DNA of 64,000 bases from Paramecium tetraurelia (taxonomy: Eukaryota > Ciliophora > Oligohymenophorea > Peniculida > Parameciidae): contig NW_001799355.1 of NCBI RefSeq assembly GCF_000165425.1, positions 250,019 through 314,018 of the forward strand, in the 5' to 3' direction. This document shows, one piece after another, positions 22,988-35,348 of this stretch. The notes under the pieces were generated by a model. That model saw only the letters and a list, made by a program, of their open reading frames with translations, was not told where the DNA came from and did not search any database. A program made the translations under genes and the position numbers. How positions within the stretch are numbered: position 1 is the first letter of the stretch; the number at the start of each line of letters is the position of its first letter.

Positions 22988-24175
22988 ATGCAAAAACTAG
23001 CCATCTTGACATTAGTTGTTGCCCTTGCAGCTTCAAAGTTTGTTGATACTCACGCATCCTTGGCTCAGATTGATTCTGATCCATTTGGAAATGTTGTGTT
23101 GTCAGCAATTAAGGCTCACATTCAAGCCTAATCACCAGCCAACGAAGTTAATATGTTATTGAACGGTGTCGCTGCTGGATTGTAATAAGATCAAAATGAC
23201 CACGACCACGCTTTCGAACTTGACACAACAACCAACAACAGAGTAAGAATATTTATTAAGAATATCTTAGATTGTCGAAGATTTGGAAAAGGAAATCTTG
23301 TATCACTAAAATCAAGATCTCATCCAACACTTAATTGAGAGACGACACAATTGAAGCTTTGGCTGTTTCTGAAGAAGACATCAGAGTCACAATTCAAGAC
23401 ATCGCAACAAATGAATAAACATATGCCAGAGAAGAAGCCACAAGAAACTAATAACACGAAACTTTCGTTTCTAAGGTTGCTGCTATTGATGATGTTATTG
23501 ATGCCATTGATGAAGCTGCCAAATTAATTCAACATTTGAGTTTAGGTGCCTCATTCGTCTAAGTCAAATCAAAATACGAAACCATTCACAAGAGACTCAC
23601 AGACAACACCTCCCATTCCCAACTCTTACAAGTATTTAGCATCTCATATATCTTTCCTCTAGCCAGTCGTTGCTGCTCTTACAGAATTAGCCACTCACGG
23701 AGTCAACTAAAAGGCTTTAACCAAGATTGCTTAACTCTTGAGCGAAATCAGATAATAATTGGTCTCAGAAAAGGCTGCTAAAACTGTAATCATTCAATCC
23801 AATAATTAAGGACGTCGAAGATAGATAAGCTGCTCACTGGGCTGAATTCAGCGTTCATTTGAGTAACGAACACACCAGATTAGTCGAAAGAAAGGCCTAA
23901 TTGGAAGTCTAAATCTAAGAATAAAAGGACACCATTGAAGATGCTCAATCATGGATCGAATTCCACACCTTAGAATTAGAAAACAGTGAAGAAAGACTTG
24001 CTGGATAATAAGCATGGTATGCAGTCTAATCAGAAATCTATGAAACTCAAACTGCTGAAAGGTATCTTAGACACTATAATCTAGAGCTGCATAAAACGAA
24101 ATCGTTGACAGACTCCAAGAACACATTAGCGAGAAATTATCAACCACCGCTCAATTCATCAGCAAGAGAAATTGA
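22988..24175 (+). CDS. Trichocyst matrix protein 3, with a one-base frame break
   Basis: TMP precursor with signal peptide (MQKLAILTLVVALAASKF) and an Ala/Gln/Glu-rich helical chain ending 'LSTTAQFISKRN'. Introns at 23243-23270, 23632-23662, 23786-23810 and 24062-24084 are clear. After the first intron the frame reads 'EDLEKEILYHQNQDLIQHL' and must then shift by one between about 23300 and 23345 to reach 'RDDTIEALAVSEEDIRV'. The spliced length is 3n+1, in agreement. The only GT..AG alternative is 40 nt and would delete conserved sequence. About 359 residues result if one base is ignored. An error in the assembly is more likely than a dead gene, because the rest is intact. Confidence 0.85.
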
Positions 24176-24401
24176 TTCATTAAACAATACAATTATGGAC
24201 AATTGTTCTATTATACATGTTATTTATACTCTCCCTAACTCTCTCTTTTCTCTTTCCCAAAATCCCAATTATTTAATATTTCTATACATTAATATGCAAA
24301 TTATATGATGCACTACTCATTTTTTACATAATAAACGTTGCATGAAAAGCTTCAAATTGCGCATAACGGTTCCAATATCAGTCTTAAAAATAGATTAATT
24401 C

Positions 24402-25262
24402 ATGAAATTCTTAGCCTTAGTATCTGGAGGAAAGGATTCCATTTTCAATGTCATTCGATGCATTCAGGAAGGCCATGAGTTAGTTTTATTAGTCAATCTT
24501 TACCCAAAAAGTAGGATCATTAATATATAATCTAGATATTGGCAAGGAGACTGATAGCTTCATGTATCAAAGTGTTGGAACCAACATAATAGATGCTATA
24601 TCTTTAGCTATTGATAAGCCAATATTGAAGAGAGAGATTCTAGGGAAGCCAAAAGTCACAAACTTAGATTATTAAAGTAACTAAGAAGAAAGGGAGGGAG
24701 ACGAAGTAGAAGACCTATTTGAGGTATTGAAGGAAGCATTGACCTTGTATCCAGATATTAAGGGTGTTAGTTCTGGAGCCATAGCTTCAACTTATTAAAA
24801 GTTAAGAGTAGAAGATTGGTATCTTTTTTTATTCAAATCAAATAGTTGTTAAAGGTTGGGTTTAGTCTCTTTGGCTTATTTATGGAATCAGGACCAGTTT
24901 AATTTATTAGGTTAGATGTTGTAGAACAATATGAACATAATATTGATAAAGGTAGCTGCCTTAGGTTTGTCAGAACAACATTTAGGAAAATCTATATAGG
25001 AGGTGTTTTAACATTTTAAAGAAATTGTATGTATTTATAAATAATCATAGCATGAGAAATTTGGATTCCATCCATGCGGAGAAGGAGGAGAATTTGAAAG
25101 TTTGGTTTTAGATTGTCCATTGTATAAAAAAAGAATATAGATGTAATTATGTTAATTTAAATATTTAGAAATGAAAGTGAGGTTGTTTGCCATGAAAATA
25201 ATTCTGTTGCCCCTGTGTATTATTTATTAATAAAAAGTTATTCATTAATTGAAAAAGATTGA
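24402..25262 (+). CDS. DPH6: Diphthine-ammonia ligase
   Basis: Catalyses the last step of diphthamide synthesis on elongation factor 2, amidating diphthine with ammonia and ATP. The product is 252 residues with introns of 25, 27, 24 and 26 nt. It begins 'MKFLALVSGGKDSIFNVIRC', which contains the SGGKDS ATP-binding loop of the N-type ATP pyrophosphatase fold. It continues through 'GDEVEDLFEVLKEAL', 'GVSSGAIASTYQKLRVE', 'LAYLWNQDQFNLLGQM' and 'CGEGGEFESLVLDCPLY'. It is the short, single-domain form as in animals, lacking the RidA-like domains fused in fungi. Confidence 0.93.
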
Positions 25263-25281
25263 GCAATTTAATATTTAATTT

Positions 25282-27053
25282 ATGAAAATTATTCGAACAT
25301 TTTGCTAAGCCAAATAATTGTTGCTTAGTGATAAATTAAAACTCACAAAATACTTAAAGCTCGTTCATCAGACTCCTGTTTCTTATGAGGGTGTAAGAAA
25401 AGCACTTGGATATGATGTTATTCTAAATAATATTAAATTTGAAGAGAATCAATCAGACATTTTTCCATTGACATTAAAATTGATTAAACGAGATATATCT
25501 TTGTTTGACTTCAAAGAATTCACAACTTATTTGTCAGCCATAAATAATTATATTTGCTTTTCAAAATCTCCGTACCCTTAAAATGAACAGGAATTTTAAG
25601 ATGCTCTGAGAATTATACTTGATTATGGGACCTTTATTCAAAAGTTTTTGACTCTGCAACATATAGTAATATATTTTGATTCAAGAATTACTCTTTATTG
25701 TTAATTAGCCACTTAGTTAAAGGATGCGGTGAGAGATCATCAACCAAAAAACACAGAAGAATAAATATTAAAATTATTTTGGGAATAAATAGATATTTAT
25801 GATCAAGAGAAGATAGAATCACTGATAGAAAAATAAATAGAACCACAAAACCCAACAATGAAAATTGATGAAAGAATAAAAAAAGAATTTATAGATCTTA
25901 TAGATGTCTTGTAAGTAGAATGTGAGCAATATCATTTAACAACATAATTAGTGATTTTCGAAATAATATCGAGACTATATTTTGATTAGGTAAAATCATA
26001 TTGAATCATAGGATGTTGAAATTAGTGAAAAGAAGCAATAATAAATCTATTATGTTGAGAAGTAATGTTAATACTAAATAGAGCAGAATCTATCTTCTCT
26101 AAATAACTTCCATCTTGTACTTTATACTCATATGTTAAATTTAAATTAACATGAAGTCAATATTCTGAGTTGGGATAAAATTATAGTATAAATATTTACA
26201 TTTATCCTAGAATGAATTGACCATAAGAGACTTTGCTACGATGACAATAGATGATGCATTCAAATTATGGTTATTACTTTATGAAATCGGAAGATAAAAT
26301 TCGACTGTTAATGATAAAATTATAGAGTAAAATTATTTATAATTTAGAAAATTAATGAATTAGATTGAATTGATTTCAAATAAATACTACGTATTATTAT
26401 GCGAATTATTAATTGAAACAAAAAATAGCAAAACTGTGGAGTTTTTAAAAAAATGGTAAATTTCTCTTATAACTTATTAGGTATCCAAAAATTGATCTAG
26501 AAAAAGAGACACCTTAGAATTTGTGTGTAATTTTAGATGCATTTAATTCTGCTAAATTATTAAATAAGTTGGTTTTAGGGAAATTTCTGAATGCTTTGGA
26601 AGACAAAATAGATCAGTTGGATGAGATATATATTGAAAACATCCTAATTAGTTTAGTTGATCACCAATATCAACATGAAAAAACGTTGTAAAGAGCAGTC
26701 CAATTTGAATTATTTGAGGTATTTGATATAAAATTAATAATTAGAATACTTCAAAGCATTTTCTTTTGGGATTATTACATTATTGCTAGATGTATAATTA
26801 GAGCCATCCAAGAGTAAAAGAAATCCAGGAAGTTCTTGTGTAAGTCTTAACGAAAGAATATGATGAATCGATTTTAATTGAGTTGTTGAGAATTTTGATT
26901 ACTGCAATCAGAAAAAAGAATTCATAACATATTGAAATAATACCAGAATTAAAGCCATTTATTAAAAAGTTTCTAGAATCAAAAGAAGGAAAATTAATGG
27001 GTTAGGAATCTTAATTCAGAAGTGTATTATAAAGGTTGTATAATATTAAGTGA
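25282..27053 (+). CDS. Unknown helical-repeat-like protein
   Basis: A 557-residue product with four introns (25990-26011, 26186-26210, 26456-26480, 26719-26744); spliced length is divisible by three. It is mostly alpha-helical and Leu/Ile-rich with charged faces, for example 'DKLKLTKYLKLVHQTPVSYE', and without membrane segments. The basic, Ser/Cys-containing start (MKIIRTFCQAKQLLL) could be a mitochondrial targeting peptide. The general look recalls HEAT or FAST-kinase-like repeat proteins but I see no diagnostic motif. It starts 19 bp after the DPH6 stop on the same strand. Confidence 0.7.
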
Positions 27054-27092
27054 ATATATCTAATATTAATAATATCTTTTTGATCAAAAGTA

Positions 27093-28879
27093 ATGTTGCA
27101 TCACTTGTGGAGATACACATATAATACTAGCAAAGCCCTTTCTTTGGAATAGTTGACAAGATGGGGATTACATAATACCTCAGTTGTTAGAAATGCCAGT
27201 ACTCCAGAATTGTACGAAATTGCAGCTATGGATCCATTGTCACCAGATCCAGAGACACGACCAGGCTCTATTTCAAGTACAGGAGCAATGGTAGCCTATT
27301 CAGGAAGAAGAACAGGGTAAGGAAACAAAAAATAATAATTATAGTCGATCTCCCAAAGACAAGAGAATTGTGTTTGATGAATAAACTGAGCATGAAATAT
27401 GGTGGGGAAGTGTCAATATTCCAATTCCCAAGAAATCACACAATCTTTTGGAACAAGTTGCCCTTTAATTTTTGAATACAAGACCAAGAGTACAAATATA
27501 ATCATGAATTTTAGTTATTTGTTGTTGATGGATATGCAGGATGGGATCCTCATAGTAGACTTAGAATTAGAGTGTTTTGCACAAGAGCATATCATGCTTT
27601 ATTTATGTAAAACATGCTTATCAGACCAACAAACGAGGAATTAAAGAAAGATTTCAGTGATGATGTTGATTTTCATATTTTCAATGCAGGACCAATGTGT
27701 GCACCAAAATTGGTGGAAGGAGTTGGCTCAGAAACATGTGTTTCTGTCAATCTCACCGATAAAAAGATGGTCATCTTAGGAACTCAATATGCAGGTGAAA
27801 TGAAAAAGGGAGTTTTCGGAGTTACACACTATATGTTCCCTAAACAAGGAATCCTTACACTCCATAGTTCAGCAAATGAGGGAGTCAATGGAGATGTTAC
27901 CTTACTCTTTGGTTTGAGTGGAACTGGTAAAACCACTTTGAGTGCAGATCCCAAGAGAAAATTAATAGGAGATGATGAACATGCATGGTCTGAAAATGGT
28001 ATCTTTAACATTGAAGGTGGTTGCTATGCTAAATGTGTAGATCTAAGCAAAGAAAAGGAGCCAGAAATTTTTAATGCTATCAAGTATTTATTATATTTAT
28101 TCAAGATTTGGATCCGTCTTGGAAAATATTGAATTCATGTCTAAAGATTCCAGAGAAGTAGACTATCATAACATATCCATTACAGAAAATACAAGAGTCA
28201 GTTATCCTTTGGATTTCATTCCAGGAGCAAAGAATCCAGCTGTTGGAGGACATCCTAAAAACATCTTATTCCTCACATGTGATGCTTATGGTGTATTACC
28301 CCCTGTTTCCTTATTATCACCAGAATAAGCTATGTATCATTTCATTTCAGGATACACAGCCAAAGTAATTTGTTAATATTAACACATTTTAGGTTGCTGG
28401 TACAGAAATGGGAGTCAAAGAACCAGTTGCTACTTTTTCAGCCTGCTTTGGAGAAGCATTCTTACCATTACATCCAACTCTCTATGCTACTATGTTAGCT
28501 GAAAAAATGAAATAACATGGTACCAAGTGCTGGTTAGTTAACACTGGTTGGTCTGGTGGCAAATATGGTATTGGAAAAAGAATGTCTCTCAAATACACAA
28601 GATCCATTATCGATGCTATTCATACTGGCGAATTGGTTAATGGAGAATTTGAAAAATTTGACATCTTCAACTTATAAATCCCAAAGAGAGCCACAGGTGT
28701 TCCTGATAGCATCCTCCATCCTAAAAATACTTGGATGTAAATTCTCTCATCTATTTAATAGCAACAAGAGTGAATTTGAAAGAACTTTAAGAAATTTAGC
28801 TGATAAATTCTAAAAGAACTTCTAAAAATATGCTGATAAAGCTACCTCAGAAGTCATTAATGCAGGACCATAAATCTGA
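27093..28879 (+). CDS. Phosphoenolpyruvate carboxykinase, ATP type
   Basis: Converts oxaloacetate and ATP to phosphoenolpyruvate, the entry to gluconeogenesis. The product is 552 residues with five introns (28, 25, 22, 28, 25 nt). Seen are '[12 protein letters not shown]', the oxaloacetate-site region 'DEHAW', the kinase-1a P-loop '[11 protein letters not shown]', 'DGEHAW-like' GDDEHAW, and '[20 protein letters not shown]'. The order and the P-loop position match the ATP-dependent class of bacteria, plants and protists, not the GTP class of animals. About 45 residues precede the catalytic region and may target mitochondria. Confidence 0.95.
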
Positions 28880-28933
28880 GCCATATATAAATATAAATCG
28901 AATATATAATAATAATCAAAATCAAAGTTTGCA

Positions 28934-31900
28934 TCATTTTGTTAATAATAATAGCAAACGAAAGTTTGTTTCAAATTTCTAATCCAAATAAAATTAATAT
29001 TATGGAATTAAAAATATCATTGATTTTACAGTATTTTGTTGTTTCACCAAAAAAGGAAAGTATTAAGCAAACAACACTAAAATTAACAACAAATCTAAAA
29101 GAATATACATAATACTAATGATCTAATTTATTACACAATTACATACTTAATGAGTTAGTCTTAATTTAATTATCGCTTCAGTCACACCTTCGAGAATGGA
29201 ATCAAGAATAGCAAGAATGGCATCTGATGTTATCATTCCTAATTCTATATCTTCGAAAGGTGCTATAACTGGACGTAATTTAGCTTGGAATCCATTAGTA
29301 TTCTCATATTCTTGCGAAATTAATTCATATAATGTCGATATAGAATTATAGAGTCCTAATTTCATAACTCCATTATAAACTGAATCGCAATGTTCTTAAG
29401 CCAAAGAAGAATTAAACTAATCTTATTAAATTTTCAATTACATGACTCATAAAGTTGCATATGTTACTTGATTAAATGGATTCTAACACTTCCATAGTTT
29501 AGTCATCTATAATCATTGTGTCACTAAATTAAAATAGTATAAAATTTACTAATCAAGATATGGGAAATATGTAATAAACATATTGATTTTTTTTAATTCC
29601 TCCTCTACTTTTTCATTTTATAATATTCGTTACTCATCTGTGTAAAAAAAGTAATATGGAGTTCCACTACCTATTTGATAGTTTATATCTCTATAAGAAT
29701 AAACGGCAATCAAAGCTGAACTTGTTTAGGAAATCTTTTCAACCCAATAACTACTCACCTGATATTTTTCATAGAAATCGCTATCCATTTATTATAATAC
29801 GACTTAAGGGCATAAGATAAAAGTTGTCATTATCAAAAATATGATCAAAATCTTTAGTCGTGGAGCTTTATATTATTAACACTGTAATCTCACTTGATTA
29901 ATTTTTTAATTATAATATGACAAATTTGATTGAATTTTTTTTTCATAAATTGCTATCTCAAAATTATAATATTATGATGCGTTTTCCTAATTTAAAATCT
30001 AATCTATCTAATTTAATCTTTGCAATTCTAATTATAAAGCATATTAATTAATGTCGGTGTATAAGTGAAAATGTTTGGTATGAGTTTGATAATTCTTTAA
30101 AACATAGGAAAATCCTAATAAAATAAATAGTATCTAAAGGAATGTCATTTTTAAAAATATTTTAGTTCCTTCACTTTCTTTGTTTAAACTTCTATCTATA
30201 ATAAACACTGAAACTTCATCACTTAAAGAGTCAAAATAGTTATCTATAGTCAGTAAATTTGCCATAAAATATACAAATTCATTTGAAACTACTAAATTTA
30301 GAGCACTTAAATCTACATTCGTATTATCTGATATCACGAAGAACTAAGATTCTAAATAATTAAATAACGATGTTTTTAAAGGGATTGTTTTTGCTTCTAA
30401 GGTATTATTATTCAGAAATTTCATCTCGATATATTTATCATAGAAAAATTCTTATAGATTTCTGTTATTGAGTTATTCAATATAAGAAGCTTTAAGTAGT
30501 AAATAGGATTTTGTGATAGCATCTCGAGAAAATGGCATTTTTCTAAGTGCTGTTTCGAGTGTAATTACTTAATACATGTTGAGTATATAATAATTAACAA
30601 AGGCTGATTAAGATGTTATACAATCATGAACAGGTGATAAAAAGTTTGATTTAATTGAGAGTAAATCAGCATCCTTATCCACTTCATCAAAATTAGGTAC
30701 AATGTAACATAGTTAAATAATGAAATAGGTAATGTTGATTAATAATACAAATAACAATAAAGAGATAGTAACATAGATGAATAATAGTTTTTTGTTTTCC
30801 AAAAATTTATTCAACTGATTATATTTACTATAAAATATTGCAGTGTCAAGAAATCCCTTAGAAAATTTTGAAGAGGCCTGATCATCATTATTATATTCAT
30901 CTTATTTTAAATTAAGACTATTTTTTGAGTTTTTTTAATCTTTATTTTTGAGAGAGTCGCTATTTTTATCACTTTCAAACTTGCTTTTAATTGTTACAAT
31001 ACATTATTTCTTTTAATCCTCTTTTAATAGTTCTTAATCAGTTTTATCTCTCCTTTCTTCTGAGAGTGGAAGATTTATATCTTCAAAGAATTAATGATTA
31101 GGGATTATAACGAAAGATTCTTGATTAGGTAAAAGCTTATCAGAAAAACTCTTAACGACAGTTTTCTCACCATCTTACTCTTGATCAGAATCTATTATAA
31201 AATCAGAATTATCTAATATTTACAATTCAAATAGATTGTCTTTCTCAATTATTATTGCACTAATATCTTACTAAGTTTACATGAATCTAAATTTTGTGTG
31301 TTTTTATAAAGGTAATTTTTTGAAGTTAGATATAATTTTGTTGATATCGCTTTAAAATAGGGATTTCTTGTCAAATCCAAGTTCTTTAAATTAATTGATA
31401 AAACTGTTAGTAAATCCTATAATTTTATTATCCCTATTGATAAACAACGAAATGGGTTGACTCTCTAAAAATTTAATAAATGCAAAGATTTAAATATGAT
31501 TATTAGTTTAGGGCTAAACACTTAATTGCAGTTAAATGTAGAAGAAAGTCTCCTAATTTCCTTTGATAAGTAATTCATACGGTTTTGTTGATTTCTTACA
31601 TAAACCAGTTTGTAGAAATCTTTTTATCAAAAATTAATGAATTTCATAAAATTCAGTAGGAATTAAATTCTTAAAATTAAAATTTTCATGTTAAATATTG
31701 CTTTTTGAATATCCTAAATTTGAGATTATGTCTTAGCTGTATTAAATAATTTCAAGATTCTCCATATCATCCAATATTTACAATCCAATATAAGAAAATT
31801 ACTCATATATATTTTACTTGTTATCTTCATTAACTATTTGACTAAACCTCAGTATTTCAGCTTAAAAGACATTATTAAAAAAATCGACGTATAGCATAAT

Positions 31901-33511
31901 GAGTAATTGCTGAATTCGATAACTTTTATGAACGTATAAGTCAAGCTTTATTTTTTTGAGAAACTTTATGCCTCTTTCAGTCAAAGAATAAGCCATATTA
32001 AATAATTGATTTTAGCTTTCATGTTTTCCTTAAAGCATCTACTAATATATCTTTTCCTTGATCTGAAATAAATTCTTTACTTCTTATTAGTCTTCTTGAA
32101 CAATTTATGAATAGATTATGTACTACCTTGCTAATTCATTTTCTTATGAATCATTTCCTTTTGTTATATTATAATATAAAAGCTAATAAACTTCTTTTTA
32201 AATCAATTCTAATTAGAATCTTTGTAAAAATGATAATGATAGAGATACTTTAAAATATGACTTTTTTGATTCAGAATAAAGTTGATTTTAAGTGAAATTG
32301 TATATTAAAGATATTGTATCAGTAAAGTTTTATTAGTGATATTTTATTTATATATATTTTTAATACCAAAAAGTTTTTAATGATTTACTTGCCTTGACAA
32401 TCCGATCATTGAAAAGGGATAATTCTTATTAAAAGAGATCTTAATCATTCAATATTTCATTCTTTTAATTTAAAATAACGAAATCAAATTAATGTTTTAG
32501 TGAATATTTTGATTTTTGATCTGATAATATTATCAGATTTTAATATATTTCTGGAATATTTCTTGACTTTTTGATGTTTAATTAATTTCTGGTTTTTTAG
32601 TAGTAATTAAGAATGTTTATAAAAAAGGGGCATAATATAAATACCAGTCCAATTCTATATTCAAATGAAACATCAATTAGGATTAATGAAAATATATTTT
32701 AAAACAAACCAAAAGATAATATAATTAAAGAGAGCTTATTATAAATATTGGCCTATTTTTCACTTTCTGAATATATATAGGATGGTAAAATAAGGATATT
32801 TAAAATGTAAACAGGGAATACGCTCCCTTCTTCACTTTTAGATTTGAAATACATTGATAAAATGATCAATATAACATTCAAAAACTAGTATTTTTGTAAT
32901 TATTAAACATGCAAAGGTGAACTTTTAAAATGAATAGATTCTGAACACAATATATTCATGAATACAAATACAACTGAATTGAAGAGTAGGATAACGCTGA
33001 TTACAAACACATAAATGTTTGTTATCAATGCATTTGATATTGATTCAGCAATTGAAATGATATAAAAGTCAAATGTGTATAAGGCTAGTAAATAAAAATA
33101 CAACTAATATATTATTGACAATTATGAGTTGAAATCAGGATTCTAGGCTGCCGTCTTCTAGACCTATCTTTTTGAAAATAAATAATGAACAATAAAGCTC
33201 TTTATAAATCCGATTGATATCAAAAATAGAAAAGTAGTGGGAAGCAAAAATGCAAAAGGCTTAAAACTTTAATAGCTTAATAAAATTTAGTAAGGCCTTC
33301 CGATCTAATTCAAATAGGTGAACGTTTGCAATAAATTAAAGGAATAATTTTAATTCTTAACATTAATTGCCTCTTCCTCATTAATTAAGAGCAAACTAAT
33401 TAACTACACATAAAATATCAAATTCAATAATGAAGCTGTTTCTCTAGATTTAACCAAGACCTTTTGATGTTATTTCATATAATAGGTAATAGCAAACTTA
33501 TAAAATTGCAT
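28934..33511 (-). CDS. Large multi-membrane protein with PAS-like domains (copy 2)
   Basis: About 1,508 residues, with introns of 26 nt and 25 nt near the 3' end and a possible third of 24 nt that would keep the frame. The amino third contains many hydrophobic segments ('LLPTTFLFLISIGFIKSFIV', 'ALITNIYVFVISVILLF'). A PAS-like stretch follows ('IQYSQDIISNLGYSKSNI', then 'FINRDNKIIGFTNSFINQF'). A charged linker leads to a membrane segment 'LLFIYVTISLLLFVLLINI', a large loop, and more membrane segments. The layout equals that of the gene at 4277-8965. Its stop lies 55 bp from that of PEPCK on the other strand. A sensory or channel-like role is possible. Confidence 0.75.
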
Positions 33512-33966
33512 TTTATGCTGGTATTATTTATTAATTTAATTGCATGTTGTTTAAAATGAATATTGTTTATATAGCCAAAAAAAATAAAATCTTATATGAC
33601 ATTTAAAACTAATCCCTTGTCCACCCTGACATAAATAAATTTAATTATATTCCGTTTCTATATTTATTATTATTTGCTATTTAGTAAGACAATTTAATTT
33701 AATTAAGGCATACGTTAACAGATAAGGGAAGTACGAATAAAGTCTGTATAAAATGTATAAATCAATCAAATAGATTAATATAATATTTCTTATTAAAAAG
33801 CAGAAGAATGAAATAAAAGGATCAATTGGATGTATGATAATTATTAGTTATTAAAATTAAATTGATTTGAATTAGGAAGATTTTTCTATCAGTGTTAGAA
33901 AATTAAATAAATAAATCTCAATAATATTTATGTTATTGTATGATTATATTACATCATTATGATTAT
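33512..33966. other. Intergenic, nothing recognised
   Basis: AT-rich spacer between the large membrane protein start and the Myb gene end. Confidence 0.5.
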
Positions 33967-35091
33967 TCATATTTGATGTAAGTATAAGTTTAAGGGATTT
34001 GAAGGCATTGAGGTGGGCTGTATAGTTAGGCAGGTTAGATTGGCCAGATATTGAAGTTTGGTTAGATATAGAATGTTATAACAGGAGTGGGAGTATACAT
34101 AGATATCTAATAAGGATAATTGAATTACTAGGGGTTGGGGATATGAATAGTGATTGGAATAAGGTTACTTGTCTAAGTTTTGAATTGGTTATTACTCTTA
34201 GAAGATTTGAGTTTAGTAGTTTAATTGTTAATCGTATTCTTCCTAATAATCATGTTTCAGGGTAGAGGTTTAGATTTTTGATAACATTTTTGAATCAGAT
34301 TAACAATTTTGATTAAGGTTAATTTTGCTAGTCTCCAAAGAGATTAAATCTTGTTTGTTATTTTTATTAAACGTGATTGCACCTTTTTAAGTAATGTAAT
34401 TGTTGCTAAGAATGTGAATATGCTCAAAATATTACTTGATGGCAAATAGTTTATTTAACATCGTTTTGATATGGTTGATTTCTTCCTCTGGTAACATTCT
34501 TAATTCCGATTTCTCTGTGTGTCTGTATTATTTAATCATCTTTTTAAAATCATTCTTCATTTCTTCATCAATATTAAAGCTTTTTAGGGAATCCTCATTA
34601 CAATAGATCACACCTAACACACTAGGTTTAATTTATTTTAGTAAGTCTGAAGCTAAAAGAGTAACATGAGCAATTACATTAATCCAGCCCCACTGCTTTA
34701 CTGAGACGACGTAAAACTTTTCTCAAAGTTGCATAAAAGTAATTTTTACAAAGTAAATCGGAGCGACCTGTCATTTAGGAAGCTATCCTGGCCCAACTGT
34801 TACCAAATTATTGTTAAAGATTGAATAATTTTTGTTCTTCTTCCTCTGTCCAAATACTTTTATTCAAATTAGGGTTAAGTATGTTTTAGTATCGTTCTCT
34901 ACAAGCAGCTGGTGAACGTATTTTTGTGGGATTCTTCATTTTAGATTGAAGTTCAATTGCTATACGATTCCAAGATGCACACCCATTGAGTTTGATAAGT
35001 TCTAATAAGAGTTTGTCTTCCTATTAAAAATGATTCTCAGAATTACTTGATAGGTCCAACTCTATCTAGTTTCTGATTGTTTAGATTACAT
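33967..35091 (-). CDS. Myb-type DNA-binding protein
   Basis: Two Myb repeats near the amino end: the first contains 'NGCASWNRIAIELQSK' and 'RSPAACRERYQNIL', the second 'WTEEEEQKLFNLQQQFGN' and 'SWARIASQMTGRSD'. It is likely a transcription factor or chromatin protein. Introns at 35021-35046 (26 nt) and one of 25 nt (GTAATTGCTC..TTTTAG) give 357 residues. The second intron removes what first looks like a frameshift and joins 'LRRLSKAVGLDQ' to 'DLLKQIKPSVLG'. The carboxyl third is Gln-, Tyr- and Pro-rich and is encoded by a strikingly C-rich strand. It is divergent from the coiled-coil gene at 35349. Confidence 0.85.
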
Positions 35092-35348
35092 GTTACTAAG
35101 TAACTAGACTAGTTTGATTTAAAATAGAAGATATAATTTATATAAAAACTTTAGTAATCCAAAAATGTATTCAAAATGTCATTAATTATCAATTATTAAA
35201 AAAGTAATCATTGACCAAATTGCTTCGGACCATTTTTAGAGTTCTTAAATGGCAGAAGAATAAAATCATTTATTTTCCATTTATTAATAACTATAATCCT
35301 TTATTATACTAAATATCATTTATATAATTTAATTTCATTATAAGAATT

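Noticed and set aside
32100..32170. An intron of about 32 nt near 32130 in the second PAS-like gene
   Set aside because: The frame is fully open without it; removing it creates a TGA.
34650..34700. Apparent frameshift in the Myb gene after 'LRRLSKAVG'
   Set aside because: A 25-nt GTAATT..TTTTAG intron joins the two frames and keeps the conserved 'LLKQIKPSVLG'.
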